A stretch of DNA of 64,000 bases from Euclidia mi (taxonomy: Eukaryota; Arthropoda; Insecta; Lepidoptera; Erebidae), in NCBI GenBank assembly GCA_944739405.2, contig OX123182.2, forward strand, positions 91,380,051-91,444,050. Direction: 5' to 3'. Shown here one piece after another: positions 13,110-24,900 of the stretch. The notes under the pieces are model-generated. The model was not told the DNA's origin, did no database searches, and saw only the letters and a list, made by a program, of their open reading frames with translations. Each line of letters starts with the position of its first letter. Positions within the stretch are counted from its first letter, which is position 1. The position numbers and the translations under genes were made by a program.

Positions 13110-16100
13110 GCAATGGGAACAATTAATAATATTTCCTCACACGGCGGCGACGCGGTTCGCAACCCATCACGTCTCGTTTCCCGCGAGGGCGAAAAGCGGC
13201 CTACGGAGAGCAGGTTTGCAACATTGAATGTTGGAGGAGGAATGAACGGCAAATTGGATGAAGTATGTCAGATGGTGGATGATAGAAAGATTGATGTTCT
13301 TTGTGTGAATGAAACAAAAAGAAAAGGGTGTGAAACCACCAAGCATGGCGCATATACGGCGTATTGGTCTGGGGTAGATAGTACCACCAGAGCCTGTAAG
13401 GGAGTTGGTGTAATACTGTCTGCGCGAATGAATGAGTGTGTAAAAGAGTCTGAATGTGTAAATGCTAGGCTACTGTGGATGAGAATGAAAGTAGGACTTA
13501 CTCGTCTCTTTATTGTGGGGGTGTACGCCCCGGTCAATATAGTTACGGGTATGTCACAACATGAGCAAGACGAAAGGCAGGAGTTTTGGGAGAGTTTAAG
13601 AGAGATTTTGAGGAACTGCAAGGATAATGAAAGATTGATCTTGTTAGGGGATTTCAATGGATGGGTGGGAGTAAAGCGAGATGGATTTGAAAGGGTGTTA
13701 GGTGCATTTGGTGATGAGAGTGTGAACGAAAATGGAAAAGTACTGCTTGAGATTTGTTTGGAGTGGAGCCTTTGTATTACAAACACCATGTTTGATCATA
13801 AAAGGATACATATGTATACGCGAGAGGCGAAAAATGTTAGAAGAAGTATGATTGATTTTGTGATAGTAGATGAACGATTGAGAAAGAATGTGTTGGATAC
13901 AAGAGCATATCGAGGGATCGGCATCCACACAGACCACTTCTTGGTGTTGAGCCGGATAAGTGGGCTCTTTAAAGGATGGCGGCACCGAGAGCGTAATGAA
14001 AGTAGGGTCTTGGAAAGAATTAAGGTAGAACATCTACAAGAGAAAGATGTGAAAGATGAGTATAAACGAAGATTGATAGCAAAATTTGAGAGGTTCGATT
14101 GCATAAATGATATGGAAGAATTATGGCAGGCCTTTAAAGAAGAGGTAGTATGTGTAGCGTCTGAAGTATGTGGTGTGATCAAGAGAAGGAAAATACGAAA
14201 GGTTAAGAATACATGGTGTGACAAGGATGTACAATCAGCAGTGTCAGAGAAGAAGAAAGCTTGGTCAGATTGGTTGGCTGCCAGAGCAAATGAAAGAATG
14301 GCAAAAGCAACGAGTGTAGACATAGATGAAGCAAGAAAGGAGTTTGTTAGGTCAAAAAGAATAGTGAAAGAAATGGTTAAAAGGAAAAAAGAGGAAAAGA
14401 AAGATGAGTTTGATAGCAGATTATCTGACGATTTCCAGAGGACCATTAAGTTTTTCTGGAAATCCGTTCGTGCAGTTCGAGGAAGAACTCAATCCTCAGA
14501 ACACACATCCATCAGAGACGAGAATGGAAAGATAGTAAATGATGAATCTTGCGTGCTGAACAGATGGAAAGAGTATTTTGAAAGTTTATTTGAAAGGTCG
14601 GCGATAGAGACACCGATAGCTGAAATGAATGGTAACGATAGCAATGATGAAAGCGTTATTGGCGTGGATGAGATCGTGAAGGCACTGGGAAGTATGAAAG
14701 TAGGTAAGGCTGCAGGATATGATAGGATTACAGTCGAAATGCTGAAGGCTGGACAGGGCATCATAGTTGGTCAGTTGCAGCGGTTATATAACTTGTGCTG
14801 GACCACCGGCCGAGTACCTAATGACTGGGCCACAGCTGTAGTTGTGCCTCTTTATAAAGGAAAAGGCTCGCAACAAGATTGCAAAAACTATAGAGGCATT
14901 AGCCTTCTCAGCATTGTTGGCAAATTGTATGCAAAGGTACTTATTGAAAGAGTTATGGAAGTAACCGACAAGAAAATATGGGATGTACAAGCGGGATTCC
15001 GAAAGGGTATGGGATGCACGGATCAGGTTTTTTCCTTGCGAAGCATAGCCGAAAAGTTTTTGGCCAAAGGTCAAAAGGTCTATTGCGCATTCGTGGATTT
15101 GGAAAAGGCTTACGATAAAGTGGTGAGGAATGAAATGTGGTCGGTGCTGTCAATGAATGGGGTGGACAGCAGCCTCATTCGAGCTCTGAAATCCCTTTAT
15201 GAGGATTCTAGAGCTTGTGTGAGGATAAACGGGGCATACACTGACTGGTTTACCATCGATAAAGGTGTTAGACAGGGATGTGTAGCGTCGCCGTGGCTGT
15301 TTAACCTCTTCATGGACAGTTGTTTGCAAGATTTAAAACATAGTGACTGCGGATTAAGGATGAATGGGTTACTCGTCAAATGCCTCCTTTATGCTGACGA
15401 TCAGGTAATACTTGCATCTTCAGCGGAGGAGTTGCAGGAGATGGTAGCAATCATGCATGGTGCGTTAGAGAGGAAAGGAATGAAAGTGAATGTAAGTAAA
15501 ACGAAAGTTATGGTTTTTGAAAAGGAGGAATGTGTTACGGCTTGTAATGTTTTGATCGATGGACAGCAAGTGGAACAAGTGAATGAGTTTGTTTACTTAG
15601 GTACGTTGTTTACAAGAGATGGTAAGAATGAAGAAGATATTGAAAGGAGAGTTAATGCAGGTAATAGTGTGAATGGAGCTCTGAAAGCGTTTATGAACAG
15701 TCAAAACGTGTCCAAAAAGGCACGTTTGGCTGTACATAGAGGCGTGTTTGTGCCTACCCTTATGTATGGTAGTGAAAGTTGGGTATGGCAGAAGAGATTT
15801 GAAAGTAAAATAAATGCTGTAGAAATGAGAGCACTGAGAAGTATGTGTGGTGTGTCTTTGACCGACAGAGTAAAGAATTGTGTGATACGAGAGTGGTGTG
15901 GGGTAAAAGAAGATGTAGTGACAAGCATTGAGAAAGGCATGTTAAGATGGTTTGGGCACATGGAGAGGATGGATGACGATAGACTGACAAAGAAGATATA
16001 TAAGGCAAGTGTGAATGGAACAGGACAAAGGGGAAGACCTAGGCGGACGTTCTCTGACCAGATTGGAGACATCCTGAAAAAAGGACAAGTCAGAAGTACC

Positions 16101-16240
16101 CTTAACAGAAGAGCATGCATGAGAAACTTGATGCGAGTGAGTGAAGCAAGTGACGTATGTCAGGATCGTTGCAAATGGCGTTCCGTAGTCTCTGCCTACC
16201 CCTCCGGGAAACAGGCGTGAGTCTATGTATGTATGTTTGT
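13110..16240 (+). mobile_element. RTE-type non-LTR retrotransposon, intact ORF
   Basis: A 3131-bp element bounded by a perfect 12-bp duplication. It has almost no 5' leader (the ATG is the fourth base), one long ORF, and a tail of ATGTATGT units instead of poly(A), as in RTE-type elements. At least two 5'-truncated relatives are in the window (6985-7143, 45850-46335). The element separates the Ire1 and Tex2 starts. Confidence 0.9.
13113..16220 (+). CDS. RTE-type LINE polyprotein: endonuclease plus reverse transcriptase
   Basis: An uninterrupted 1035-residue ORF. Residues about 35-280 form an APE-type endonuclease: NVGGGMNGK, the catalytic-glutamate motif CVNETK, LLGDFNGWVG near 178, and the closing histidine in HTDHFLV near 273. 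Residues about 540-830 form the reverse transcriptase: NYRGISLL, AFVDLEKAYDK near 658, GVRQGCVASP, and the catalytic LYADDQVI near 759. The C-terminal part carries MLRWFGHMERMDD and ends YPSGKQA. All catalytic acids I can check are present, so the copy could be active. The start at 13113 is the first ATG and fits the element's 5' end. There is no RNase H domain, unlike the LOA-type element further on. The clade name is an inference from architecture and tail. Confidence 0.92.
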   Translation: MGTINNISSHGGDAVRNPSRLVSREGEKRPTESRFATLNVGGGMNGKLDEVCQMVDDRKIDVLCVNETKRKGCETTKHGAYTAYWSGVDSTTRACKGVGVILSARMNECVKESECVNARLLWMRMKVGLTRLFIVGVYAPVNIVTGMSQHEQDERQEFWESLREILRNCKDNERLILLGDFNGWVGVKRDGFERVLGAFGDESVNENGKVLLEICLEWSLCITNTMFDHKRIHMYTREAKNVRRSMIDFVIVDERLRKNVLDTRAYRGIGIHTDHFLVLSRISGLFKGWRHRERNESRVLERIKVEHLQEKDVKDEYKRRLIAKFERFDCINDMEELWQAFKEEVVCVASEVCGVIKRRKIRKVKNTWCDKDVQSAVSEKKKAWSDWLAARANERMAKATSVDIDEARKEFVRSKRIVKEMVKRKKEEKKDEFDSRLSDDFQRTIKFFWKSVRAVRGRTQSSEHTSIRDENGKIVNDESCVLNRWKEYFESLFERSAIETPIAEMNGNDSNDESVIGVDEIVKALGSMKVGKAAGYDRITVEMLKAGQGIIVGQLQRLYNLCWTTGRVPNDWATAVVVPLYKGKGSQQDCKNYRGISLLSIVGKLYAKVLIERVMEVTDKKIWDVQAGFRKGMGCTDQVFSLRSIAEKFLAKGQKVYCAFVDLEKAYDKVVRNEMWSVLSMNGVDSSLIRALKSLYEDSRACVRINGAYTDWFTIDKGVRQGCVASPWLFNLFMDSCLQDLKHSDCGLRMNGLLVKCLLYADDQVILASSAEELQEMVAIMHGALERKGMKVNVSKTKVMVFEKEECVTACNVLIDGQQVEQVNEFVYLGTLFTRDGKNEEDIERRVNAGNSVNGALKAFMNSQNVSKKARLAVHRGVFVPTLMYGSESWVWQKRFESKINAVEMRALRSMCGVSLTDRVKNCVIREWCGVKEDVVTSIEKGMLRWFGHMERMDDDRLTKKIYKASVNGTGQRGRPRRTFSDQIGDILKKGQVRSTLNRRACMRNLMRVSEASDVCQDRCKWRSVVSAYPSGKQA

Positions 16241-16252
16241 ATAGTGTGATTT
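16241..16252 (+). repeat. Target-site duplication, right copy
   Basis: ATAGTGTGATTT directly after the ATGT tail; identical to 13098-13109. Confidence 0.88.
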
Positions 16253-16307
16253 ATTGATTGAATGTAATTAATGGAAAGGTTTCTGTGTAATTTATTTTGT
16301 ATTGAAT

Positions 16308-16556
16308 TATATTCTACCACATTCACACAACACCATCTAGTCCAAAACTAAGCAGAGCTTGTACTATGGGTACTAGACAATGGATAAACATACATATATA
16401 CTTTGTTTTGTAAATACATACATATTATACATAGAAACACCCAGACCAAGACAAACATCCATGTTCACGCACACAAATGTTTGACTTGAGCGGGAATCGA
16501 ACCCGCGACCTTCGGCGTGGCAGTCGCTTACACTACCGCTGCGCCAACTGGTCGTC
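16308..16556 (-). mobile_element. tRNA-headed SINE, family D
   Basis: On the minus strand the head has an A box (TTGGCGCAGCGGTAGTG) and a B box (GGGTTCGATTCCCGC). The body ends in the strand-opposite block ATTCTACCACATTCACACAA. A truncated copy lies at 32130-32275 and a diverged one at 41640-41865. Confidence 0.8.
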
Positions 16557-17053
16557 GAATTGACTGTAATTTATTTAAATGATATGTTTATGATTTATAT
16601 TTCCAATATATACTTAATCTGGCATGAATGTATCCCATTTGCTGACGTATTTCAATAATTGTCAATGTCATTAATGTATATCTATTATAATTATTATTGT
16701 TCCTTGTCTATATAACTTATACAGAGTGTAAAAAGACCCTTAACGAAAACTGAAACCCCATATTGTACCAATCATTACGAACATTTTTTTACTTCGGCAT
16801 CATACCTGGGAAATTCCTGCTTCAGGAAATATTGAGGCTCAAAGTGACGACATTATTTTTCTAATTATTCCAAAATCGTGTTTTGAATGATAAATGTAAA
16901 CTTTCATCCAAACAAACATAAACAAAATTTTCAATATTTCCCTATAATAAACGGCTTTAAAGTTCACTCAACGCAGTGGATGCACTACGATCAATCAGCT
17001 GGAGGGCATTGCCCTCGGCCTCGCGAGCACGTGATCATAAACTGCCACTGCTA
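16557..17053. other. Intergenic DNA between Ire1 and Tex2
   Basis: AT-rich, no recognised gene or element. Confidence 0.4.
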
Positions 17054-17308
17054 GGGCGGTTTCAGATAAGACTTTTATACACGCGTATAAGCTCGTTTTT
17101 GGAAGCGCTTCTAAGCTCTTATAAGCTTGAGCCGTCAGAGTCCATGTTGATACTGACACGATTTCACTACCATTTCGAGCGAACATTCCGAAATATGCCT
17201 TGTATATGCGAGTTCAGTTTTTTGAAACGCATAATGTAGCGCTCGTGTAAGCGCGTATGCTGAAACGACCGTATACACGCAGGAAAATACGCTAATCTGA
17301 AACCGCCC
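17054..17308. mobile_element. MITE with GGGCGGTTTCAGAT ends
   Basis: The ends GGGCGGTTTCAGAT and ATCTGAAACCGCCC are exact inverted repeats. They are flanked by CTA on the left and TTA on the right, compatible with a slightly decayed 3-bp TWA-type duplication as in PIF/Harbinger. There is no coding capacity; the inside holds loosely repeated AAGCGC/GCGCTT words. Confidence 0.7.
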
Positions 17309-17311
17309 TTA

Positions 17312-18367
17312 GGTACCAGCCGACGTTCACGATGTCGGTACATACGGCCGGTGTAGGCACGATGCATTTCGCGCGCTATTATTTTCGCGTAGTATCTTCT
17401 TCGCGCGCTATTATTTCTGCACATCATACCAAGGCATGATGTGCAGAACGAGTAGACTTCGGCTTGGTGATGGGTCTTGTGGCAACCTGTATATATACTA
17501 TGATAAAATATATGTACCTACTTAATTATTGTATGCCTAAATGGCGGGACATAGCATGTTCAAATAAACAAACATGCCAACTTATGTAGTTACCTATGTT
17601 ACACAATAAATAATATTCTACCACATATGTATATGTAAATATTTTAGAATTTTGAAATTTTTGAATTTTGATGACAGTATTCAAATAATATGTATTATCC
17701 AAAGTTTAAAAGCCGTGTTTCAAGAGTATCGCGGAGTCAAAACGACTGCTAAATTTATAAAACAGGATATCTTGCAATGACAGAATGTGGAGACCCTTTA
17801 AGGGTGCGGCTTTATAATTAAAGAAAACTAAACTAAAATAAACAACTTAAACTTATAATTGTATCATTCTAAATAAGTATAGTTTAGTTTAGTTTCCATA
17901 TATATTACTTTACTCTTTGGTTTAGATATAAGTTTAATTTAGTACTATTAGCAATTACTGTACGTGGATTTAAAGAATTTTGTTTTATATAATATTATTG
18001 CAATGCTTATAAAAGGCACTTAGTTGTAAGCACTATACTTTTAACTGAACACCTATGTACAATTGGTTCGCAATAAAAACTTTGACTTTGAACTTTTTAT
18101 TTCTTCGAAAGTGATCTTTAAAATCCCGGTATTTTGGGAAGAGTGGGTAGGTATGTCCATGATATGCCACTACTGTCAAATCCCGCGGAATGGCACTACC
18201 AAAGAGATTGGACTACGTTTGGGCACTACCATGGAAGAATATTATCCAATCTCTTTGGGCACTACCTATTCTGACACCACTACTCCACTTTTTTATACAC
18301 CAATGACGTATGGGACTCAAATACTCCATTTAAGAAGTAAACGGAATATCATATAATTTTGCTTTAA
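17312..18367. other. Intergenic DNA upstream of Tex2
   Basis: Non-coding. Contains an inverted pair TTCGCGCGCTATTATTT/AATAATAGC-like words near 17370-17415, and a hairpin at 18199-18258 with 14-bp perfect arms (CCAAAGAGATTGGA). A piece of the ATTCTACCACAT word of SINE family D is at about 17613. Confidence 0.45.
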
Positions 18368-18580
18368 AAATCCAAAACCCGCGCAAGGAATAATTATATC
18401 CTGTGTCGCGGGGGACTTTTATAAGCATACAACCAACGGACACAATGATACAGACTCGAAACAACAGTTTATGGATCACACAAAGCATTGTCTCGTGTGG
18501 AAATTGAAACCGCAAAACTCGGTGCATTGTCAAGCCGCGAAGTGGCCGTTTAATTTGTAAGCCACTACGCCAACCGTAGC
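18368..18580 (-). mobile_element. tRNA-headed SINE, family C (diverged copy)
   Basis: Shares GTGTCGCGGGGGACTTT, ATACAACCAACGGACACAAT and the tRNA-like end with the copy at 34588-34790. The B box is damaged (TCAATTTCC in place of TCGATCCCC), so this copy is older. Confidence 0.7.
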
Positions 18581-18933
18581 AGTGAATTGCAAGTTAAATA
18601 CTCTGTGTAAAACCATAGTAGGTACCCTAGTAAATATACTTATTTAAAATCTTGGCATTAAATCGACTAAATACATAAGCTGTATCAAAAACAAAAAAAA
18701 AAAAGAATGACAATTCAATTTTGACAAGGGCACAAGTTGACAGTTAGCTTGACAGAAGTTGACAAAAGGCCGAACGATTCATATTTTTGATTTGTGCGAG
18801 AAGAGTGTCTCTAATATATAAAAAGGAAAAATATTGTGATAACTTCATGATAATCATTATGAGGCTTAGAGACAATTATTTCATGAAACTATGATACGCT
18901 CCACATAATTTATATCCATAATTTGGTTTTAAA

Positions 18934-18952
18934 ATGGAGATCTCTGGAGTAG
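18934..18952 (+). CDS. Tex2: Tex2 exon 1 with start codon
   Basis: ATG then MEISGV and one base, closed by a GTATGT donor. It joins in phase to GKSPNSLSFRYN of exon 2. Chosen because it is the first ATG with a donor in the right phase upstream of exon 2; a transcript would settle it. The leader before it (18581-18933) shows no clear promoter element. Confidence 0.62.
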
Positions 18953-21900
18953 GTATGTATCGAATAAATTTGCCAACATTTTTTTGGTATTACTAGCATA
19001 TGGTTTTGTAGGGTGGTAAAATCGTGTTAGCAAATTGGTGCATTGTTTCATTGTTATGTATGGACCAAAACTTCACCAACAATTATTAATTATACAAGTT
19101 TTCACGCCTAAAATTGTTTCTTTGACAACAAAGACGATAACACAAACAATCAGTTGAAATTTCATTGCCAGTGCGCCGCACCACTAGCGGATTATACATA
19201 CATCTTACGCTTTTAGCGCTCTTTTCTTTGTGTTATTTTTAGTTCATTTATTTCAAGTGTTTTGGAAATGGGTGCGAAATGGGTTAATTAAAATATTACG
19301 CGTTATTGTGAAATATTTATTGTTAAGTAGGTAGGTACCACTTTTACAGTTGTTATGTTTTTTCAGGTAAATCACCAAATTCGCTGTCATTTAGATACAA
19401 TGCCAACAATGAAGAACTGGAGGAACTCAGTTATCCAGTCTGTGAGGATGACCCTCCTACTCCGCAATGTGATCCTCCTCCAACACAGAGCGAGAATGCC
19501 AGTCCAAAGAGAGGTGAAAGATCAGCATCCATCATAGACAAATATTTTAAATCAATGAGAACAGAAAAGCCTACAGAAAAACTGGAAGATGTAAAACCTG
19601 TTGAGGTTAAGCCACCTGAGGAACCAAAAGCAGCTTCAGTGTCAAAGGAAGTCACATCATCTCCTATGAAGGAGTATCTGAACAGACTGGGCAAGCGGAG
19701 CACATCAGAGTCATCCCCTGAAGTGAAAGAAGGCAGTAATGAGACATGGAAGATATTTCATGACTTTAAGTTTAAAATAGCTCAGGCTGTTGAAGACATG
19801 AAGACCAGGTCTTTAGAAGGTAAGCTCAATAAAATATAATAGTTTATAGTTGACCATTTCATTTCTATTTAACATGCAGTACATATCAGCTATGTTTTGT
19901 TTACATATATTACTATTTACATAATTCATCACCTGTATCAAACTAAAGCATTTTTTATTGTTTGATAACAAGAGCATTTCTATAAATATACTTAGACAAA
20001 TAATGAAGAAACATTCCAGAATTAGGATAAGTTTTGTTTACTACTCATATTCATAATTTTATTTCAATTCTATAACAAAACAAGATAATTTCAATAGATT
20101 AGATTACATTGCACAAGCTAAGTAGGTACTCAAGTAATCAATCACAAACAAATAACAAAAACTATGCAGTGTACGGAGCTTTGTAGGGCATATAAATCTC
20201 AAGAATTGTAAGCCATAGTGGTAACCTTCAGGCAACTGAATGATTGAAAATCTTAATACATACAAATATATTTTGTAGAATAAAAATTATGTCAATGGTG
20301 AAATAACAGTCCTATATTTATCTGTCAAACTAGATACTTTGCCTCATAAATATGTAAATCATTAAGAATATAGACACATATTATGCTATTAGTTCAATGG
20401 ACCGTTACAAGGTTAAATTGGTACACATTGTACAAATATTGTCAACAATATCAGTAGGTATTCATTACATTTGTTCTATTACCAGATGGTAGATACAAAA
20501 GGTATGCACCAGTCATTAAGAATTGTTGTTTTTATGTAATAATTAATGCAGTAGGTCATATAAGATATTATTTATGTACTGCAATATTCATAAGTGTTAA
20601 ATACATACACAATTGACTCAATGTTACTGGTTATTTGAATTGTGAGGGTAGTATAAATTAAAAACCCAGTGGGTTAATTTATAAATGTTGTTGAAATGCT
20701 CTAGGTTTTTTGCTAATAAGAAAGACTATATTTCGTAATATATATCTCCCTAAAAAACGTTATATAATATTTTAATTGAAAAAGCTTAGTATACAGTCAC
20801 TGAATTTTAAATGACAAATGTATTGCAATATAACAATTCTAGATTTATTTTTATCCCCAATTTATTCCTATTTAATTAATTTATTTCATATATTTTGACA
20901 ATTTTTTTGTTATTTTATTTATGATTTTCAATAAATTTAAGATGTTAATATTTGTATGCTTTCTAAAGCAAAACATTGGAGAACCATCTTATTATTATAA
21001 CAACTTGTATTACCTAAATACCTATGTTCACAAAAAATAATTTGACTTTGACCTAATCTCATTAAAAATTATACATTGATTTTTCTTGTAACCTACAAAA
21101 CTTACTATCAATAAAAAAACGTTTTTTACCACTGAATGTATAGTTGGTAATTCTTCTTCTTCTCATGTTGATAGCAACACTTGTCAATGTTTATACTATT
21201 ATGGGCTGAATGGGCTCACTACAGCCTTTTGTTATCCTTAATGAAAGATAGATATTGTATGGCATTATTTGGCATATTTTTGGAGCAATGCAGTAACAAT
21301 ACAACCCCATAACAGGCATGGTTCTTCCTTCAGTAGTGATGCAGAGGCATTTCAAATTAGCACCTGTTGCATTGTTAGTTGGCTATAAAAAGTTGTGTGT
21401 AGCATACATGTTAATTTTAACAAGATCACCCTTTGCTGCTTATACGGAAGTACTTGAAACATAGATAGTATTTAATGAATGAACAAGAAAAACAAGCCGG
21501 AAAATGTCTTGTGATGTGAGTAGCAACACTACTTACTTGATGGCACGGGCTGTTTCCGCAACTCCACGTCTTGGCGTGTATTTTGCGTGCAGGTGGGAAT
21601 GGTGTCTTCATTCGAGCCACCCCAGCTCTTCGCGGAAGGCCAGCAGACTCTTGATGTGGCCCACTGCCTCCCTCAGGGTGCTGTATCTCGTCAGGTACTG
21701 CTGCCTGTACTGTGCGATCTCAGGGCAGTCGAGGAGCAGGTGGGCTGCCGTCTCGTCTGCTGCCATACAGGCCCTGCACAGCGGGCTGTTGGTGATACCT
21801 ATAGTAAATAGGTGTTTATTAAAGAATCCGTGTCCTGTGTAGGCGGCCGTGACTGTCCGCAGTTGTTGTTTGGACAGCCGGAGGATTTGTTTGGCTATCT

Positions 21901-24900
21901 TACCGTCTACTGCGGGAAGAGCCTCCTTGGCCTGCCTACATGTTTCAATACCAATCCAGGACTGGTTGTGTTGGGTCCTGGTCCTATTCCTTACCAGGTT
22001 GCCATAAAAACCAGAAGGGAGGGGAATAATGGGCTCGGGTCCCACCACCTCTAAAGTGACCCCTCTTCTGGCAAGTACGTCGGCTGCGTCATTCCCTCTT
22101 GAGCCACTGTGGCCCTTGATCCATTGCAGTGTTAATTTGTTTTGTTTACCTACCTCTGTTAGTTTCTGGTGGCATTCAAGCGTGAGTGCCGAGGTGATAG
22201 TATGGCTTTTGAGGGCTGAGAGGACAGCCTTACTATCTGAGAGGATCCTAATGGATCGTTCCCTTACCTCACGTGCCATGATTGCTGTGGCAGCTAGGAT
22301 TATGCCAAAACATTCGGCCTGGTAGACCGTGTTGTAGGCTCCCAGCGGTGCTGCGATGTTGATGTTAAGGTCCTCGGAGAATACTCCTGAACCCGTACCT
22401 GTATCCGTCTTAGACCCATCTGTGAAGATCGTGGGCTCGTTGTGGCCAACCGCTCCCTCGTGTAGATCCTCGTACAGTTGGCTTTTGTATTTCTTATCGA
22501 AAACAAATTGTTTCGGTATTCGGTCGCCAATGGCTTGTGTGAGAGGAACTTCTTTAAAGAGTGTGTTTAAGTTGCTAGTGTGCGGTGTGTTAGTGTCTTT
22601 CCAGAGCTTCAGAGCTCTTAGCCGGATCGCCGACATCGTTGCTTCCTGTTGTATGAACAGGTGCAATGGAGGCAAGTCCAGCAACACTTCGAGTGCCGCT
22701 GTAGGTGTAGTTTTCATGCAGCCCGTGGCCGCTAGGCATGCAAGTCTTTGATGCTTTTGAAGCTTGTTGGCGGCCGTTGTTAGGTTGGTCCGAGGCCACC
22801 ACACTACTGCGCCGTAGCTTATCATCGGACGTATTATTGTCTTATAGAGCCATAAGACAATTTTGGGGGATAGGCCCCATCGTTTACCTATCATCTTGCA
22901 CTGCCAGAAGACGATGCTGGCTTTATTGAGCTTATTTTCCATGTGGCTGTTCCATGTCAATTTGCTGTCAAGAGTGACGCCCAGGTACTTTACCTCGGTA
23001 GACAGCTTGAGCTCTGTGTTGAATAGCCTGGGCAGTCGGTAAGTACCCAGCGCGCGTTTGTGTGTGAACATAACTAGTTCGGTCTTGGTCGGGTTTACTG
23101 ATAATTCGTACTCATTACACCACCACTCTACTATGCGTAGAGCCTGTTGAGTAAGGTCGTACACTGTACTAGTTATCTTACCTGAGGTGAGAATGGTCAG
23201 ATCATCTGCATATCCTATTGTGTAAAAATATCTCGCGTTGAGTTTGTCTATGAGTTCATTGATGACTAAGTTCCACAATAGCGGGGAGAGAACACCGCCC
23301 TGCGGGCAACCTTTAGTTATCAAGGCTGTCTGGGAGTCGCCGTGGAGGCGCACTACTCTTTTGCTGAGCATGTTTTGGATCCACTGTATGAGCATCTGAT
23401 CCACACCATGTCTGGCTAGGGCGTTGCTTATACTGGAAAAGTTTTGTCTTGTCAAAGGCTCCTTCTATGTCAATGAAGGTGCCCAGACAGATGCTTTTTT
23501 GTTGTATAGCAGCTTCTATCTGGTTCACGACATGATGTAAGGCCGATTCCGTCGATTTCCCTGAGCTGTATGCATGTTGATTGGCATGTAGGGGTAGGTG
23601 TTTAAGTGCCCCACTTCTTAATTCCCTCTCGCATAGCCTTTCCAAGGCTTTAAGCATAAAGGAGGTCAGGCTTATTGGTCTGAAGGACTTTGCATTTGTG
23701 TAGTCTGTTTTGCCTGGTTTTGGTATGAAAATTAGTTTGACTTCCCTCCAATTCTTCGGTACATATCTAAGGGCCAGGCTAGCCCTCATGATTGCCAGAA
23801 GTCTTTTGCGGACCGGTTCACCCCCCCATTGTAATAACCCTGGGAAGATGCCGTCCAGTCCGGCTGCTTTGAAGGGATGGAAGCTATCGATGGCCCATCG
23901 GAGTTTTTCTTCTGTGACCACGGTGTTTGCGTGTCTCCACTCGTGTTCGGTCGCCACTGTTGGTGTATCGTGCCACGTTATTACCGGGGTGAGGACGCAG
24001 CCTGGGAAGTGTGTTTCTAGTAGGACGCGTCTTGTCTCCTCCTCCGATGTGGTGTATGTGTTATCCGGTTTACGGAGAGTACCTGGTGCAACCATCTGTT
24101 GCTGAGCCAGTAGTTTCCTTACCCGGTTTGCTTGTTGGCAAGATTCAATGCTCCCACAGAATTTTCGCCATCCCATGGTGCGTCTGAATGTGAGGCATTT
24201 CTTGTAGCTTGATTTGGCCGCTTTATAAGCGTCCCAATCTACGTCCGCGCTTGTGTTCATTGCCCTGTTTAGGGCCCTTCTTACCTTCTTGCGCTTGCAT
24301 TCAAGCTCAGCGCCCCACCAGGGTTGTTTACCTGGGGTTGAGGGTAGAGTGGTTTCTGGGCATGCTGCGTGGTAGCCGTCAGTGTACATACCTGCTCGTC
24401 GATCTGTTCATTGTCACCCAGTACCGTCGGCGTAGCAGTAAGGTTAAGTTTCTCTTTAAGTAATTGGACATACTTTGCTTTGTCAGTGTTGTGTGGTTTC
24501 CTGCGTGGCTGTGTAGGTTGTATAACGACTTCCATAGAGAAGCTGATCCATCTGTGGTCTGAGCACGATGCCTCTTTCGAGACGTGCCATCCCTTGATGC
24601 GTTCAGCCTCTCCTTCTGTTGGGAGAGTTAAGTCGATAATTGTCTGACTACGTCTTGTGACGAAGGTGGGCTCCGTACCTGTGTTTATTAGGGTAAGATT
24701 AGTGGTGAATAGGTATTCAACCAGTGATTTACCTCTGTTGTTATTGCAGTTCATGCCCCACATTTGGTGGTGGGCATTGGAGATCGTTCCTATTACGACC
24801 TCCGTTTTGGTTCTCTCGCACTGGTTAACTAGACGCGTGAGGTCGAACGGTGGCGGGTCTTCGGCCTCGGGCATGTAGACCGATGCGAAAACAACCGCTA

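Noticed and set aside
13268..16120. Several minus-strand ORFs of 90-216 codons
   Set aside because: All are shadows of the intact RTE-type LINE ORF on the plus strand.
16480..16556. Possible tRNA gene
   Set aside because: A and B boxes are present but no cloverleaf can be closed, and it continues into a repeated SINE body.
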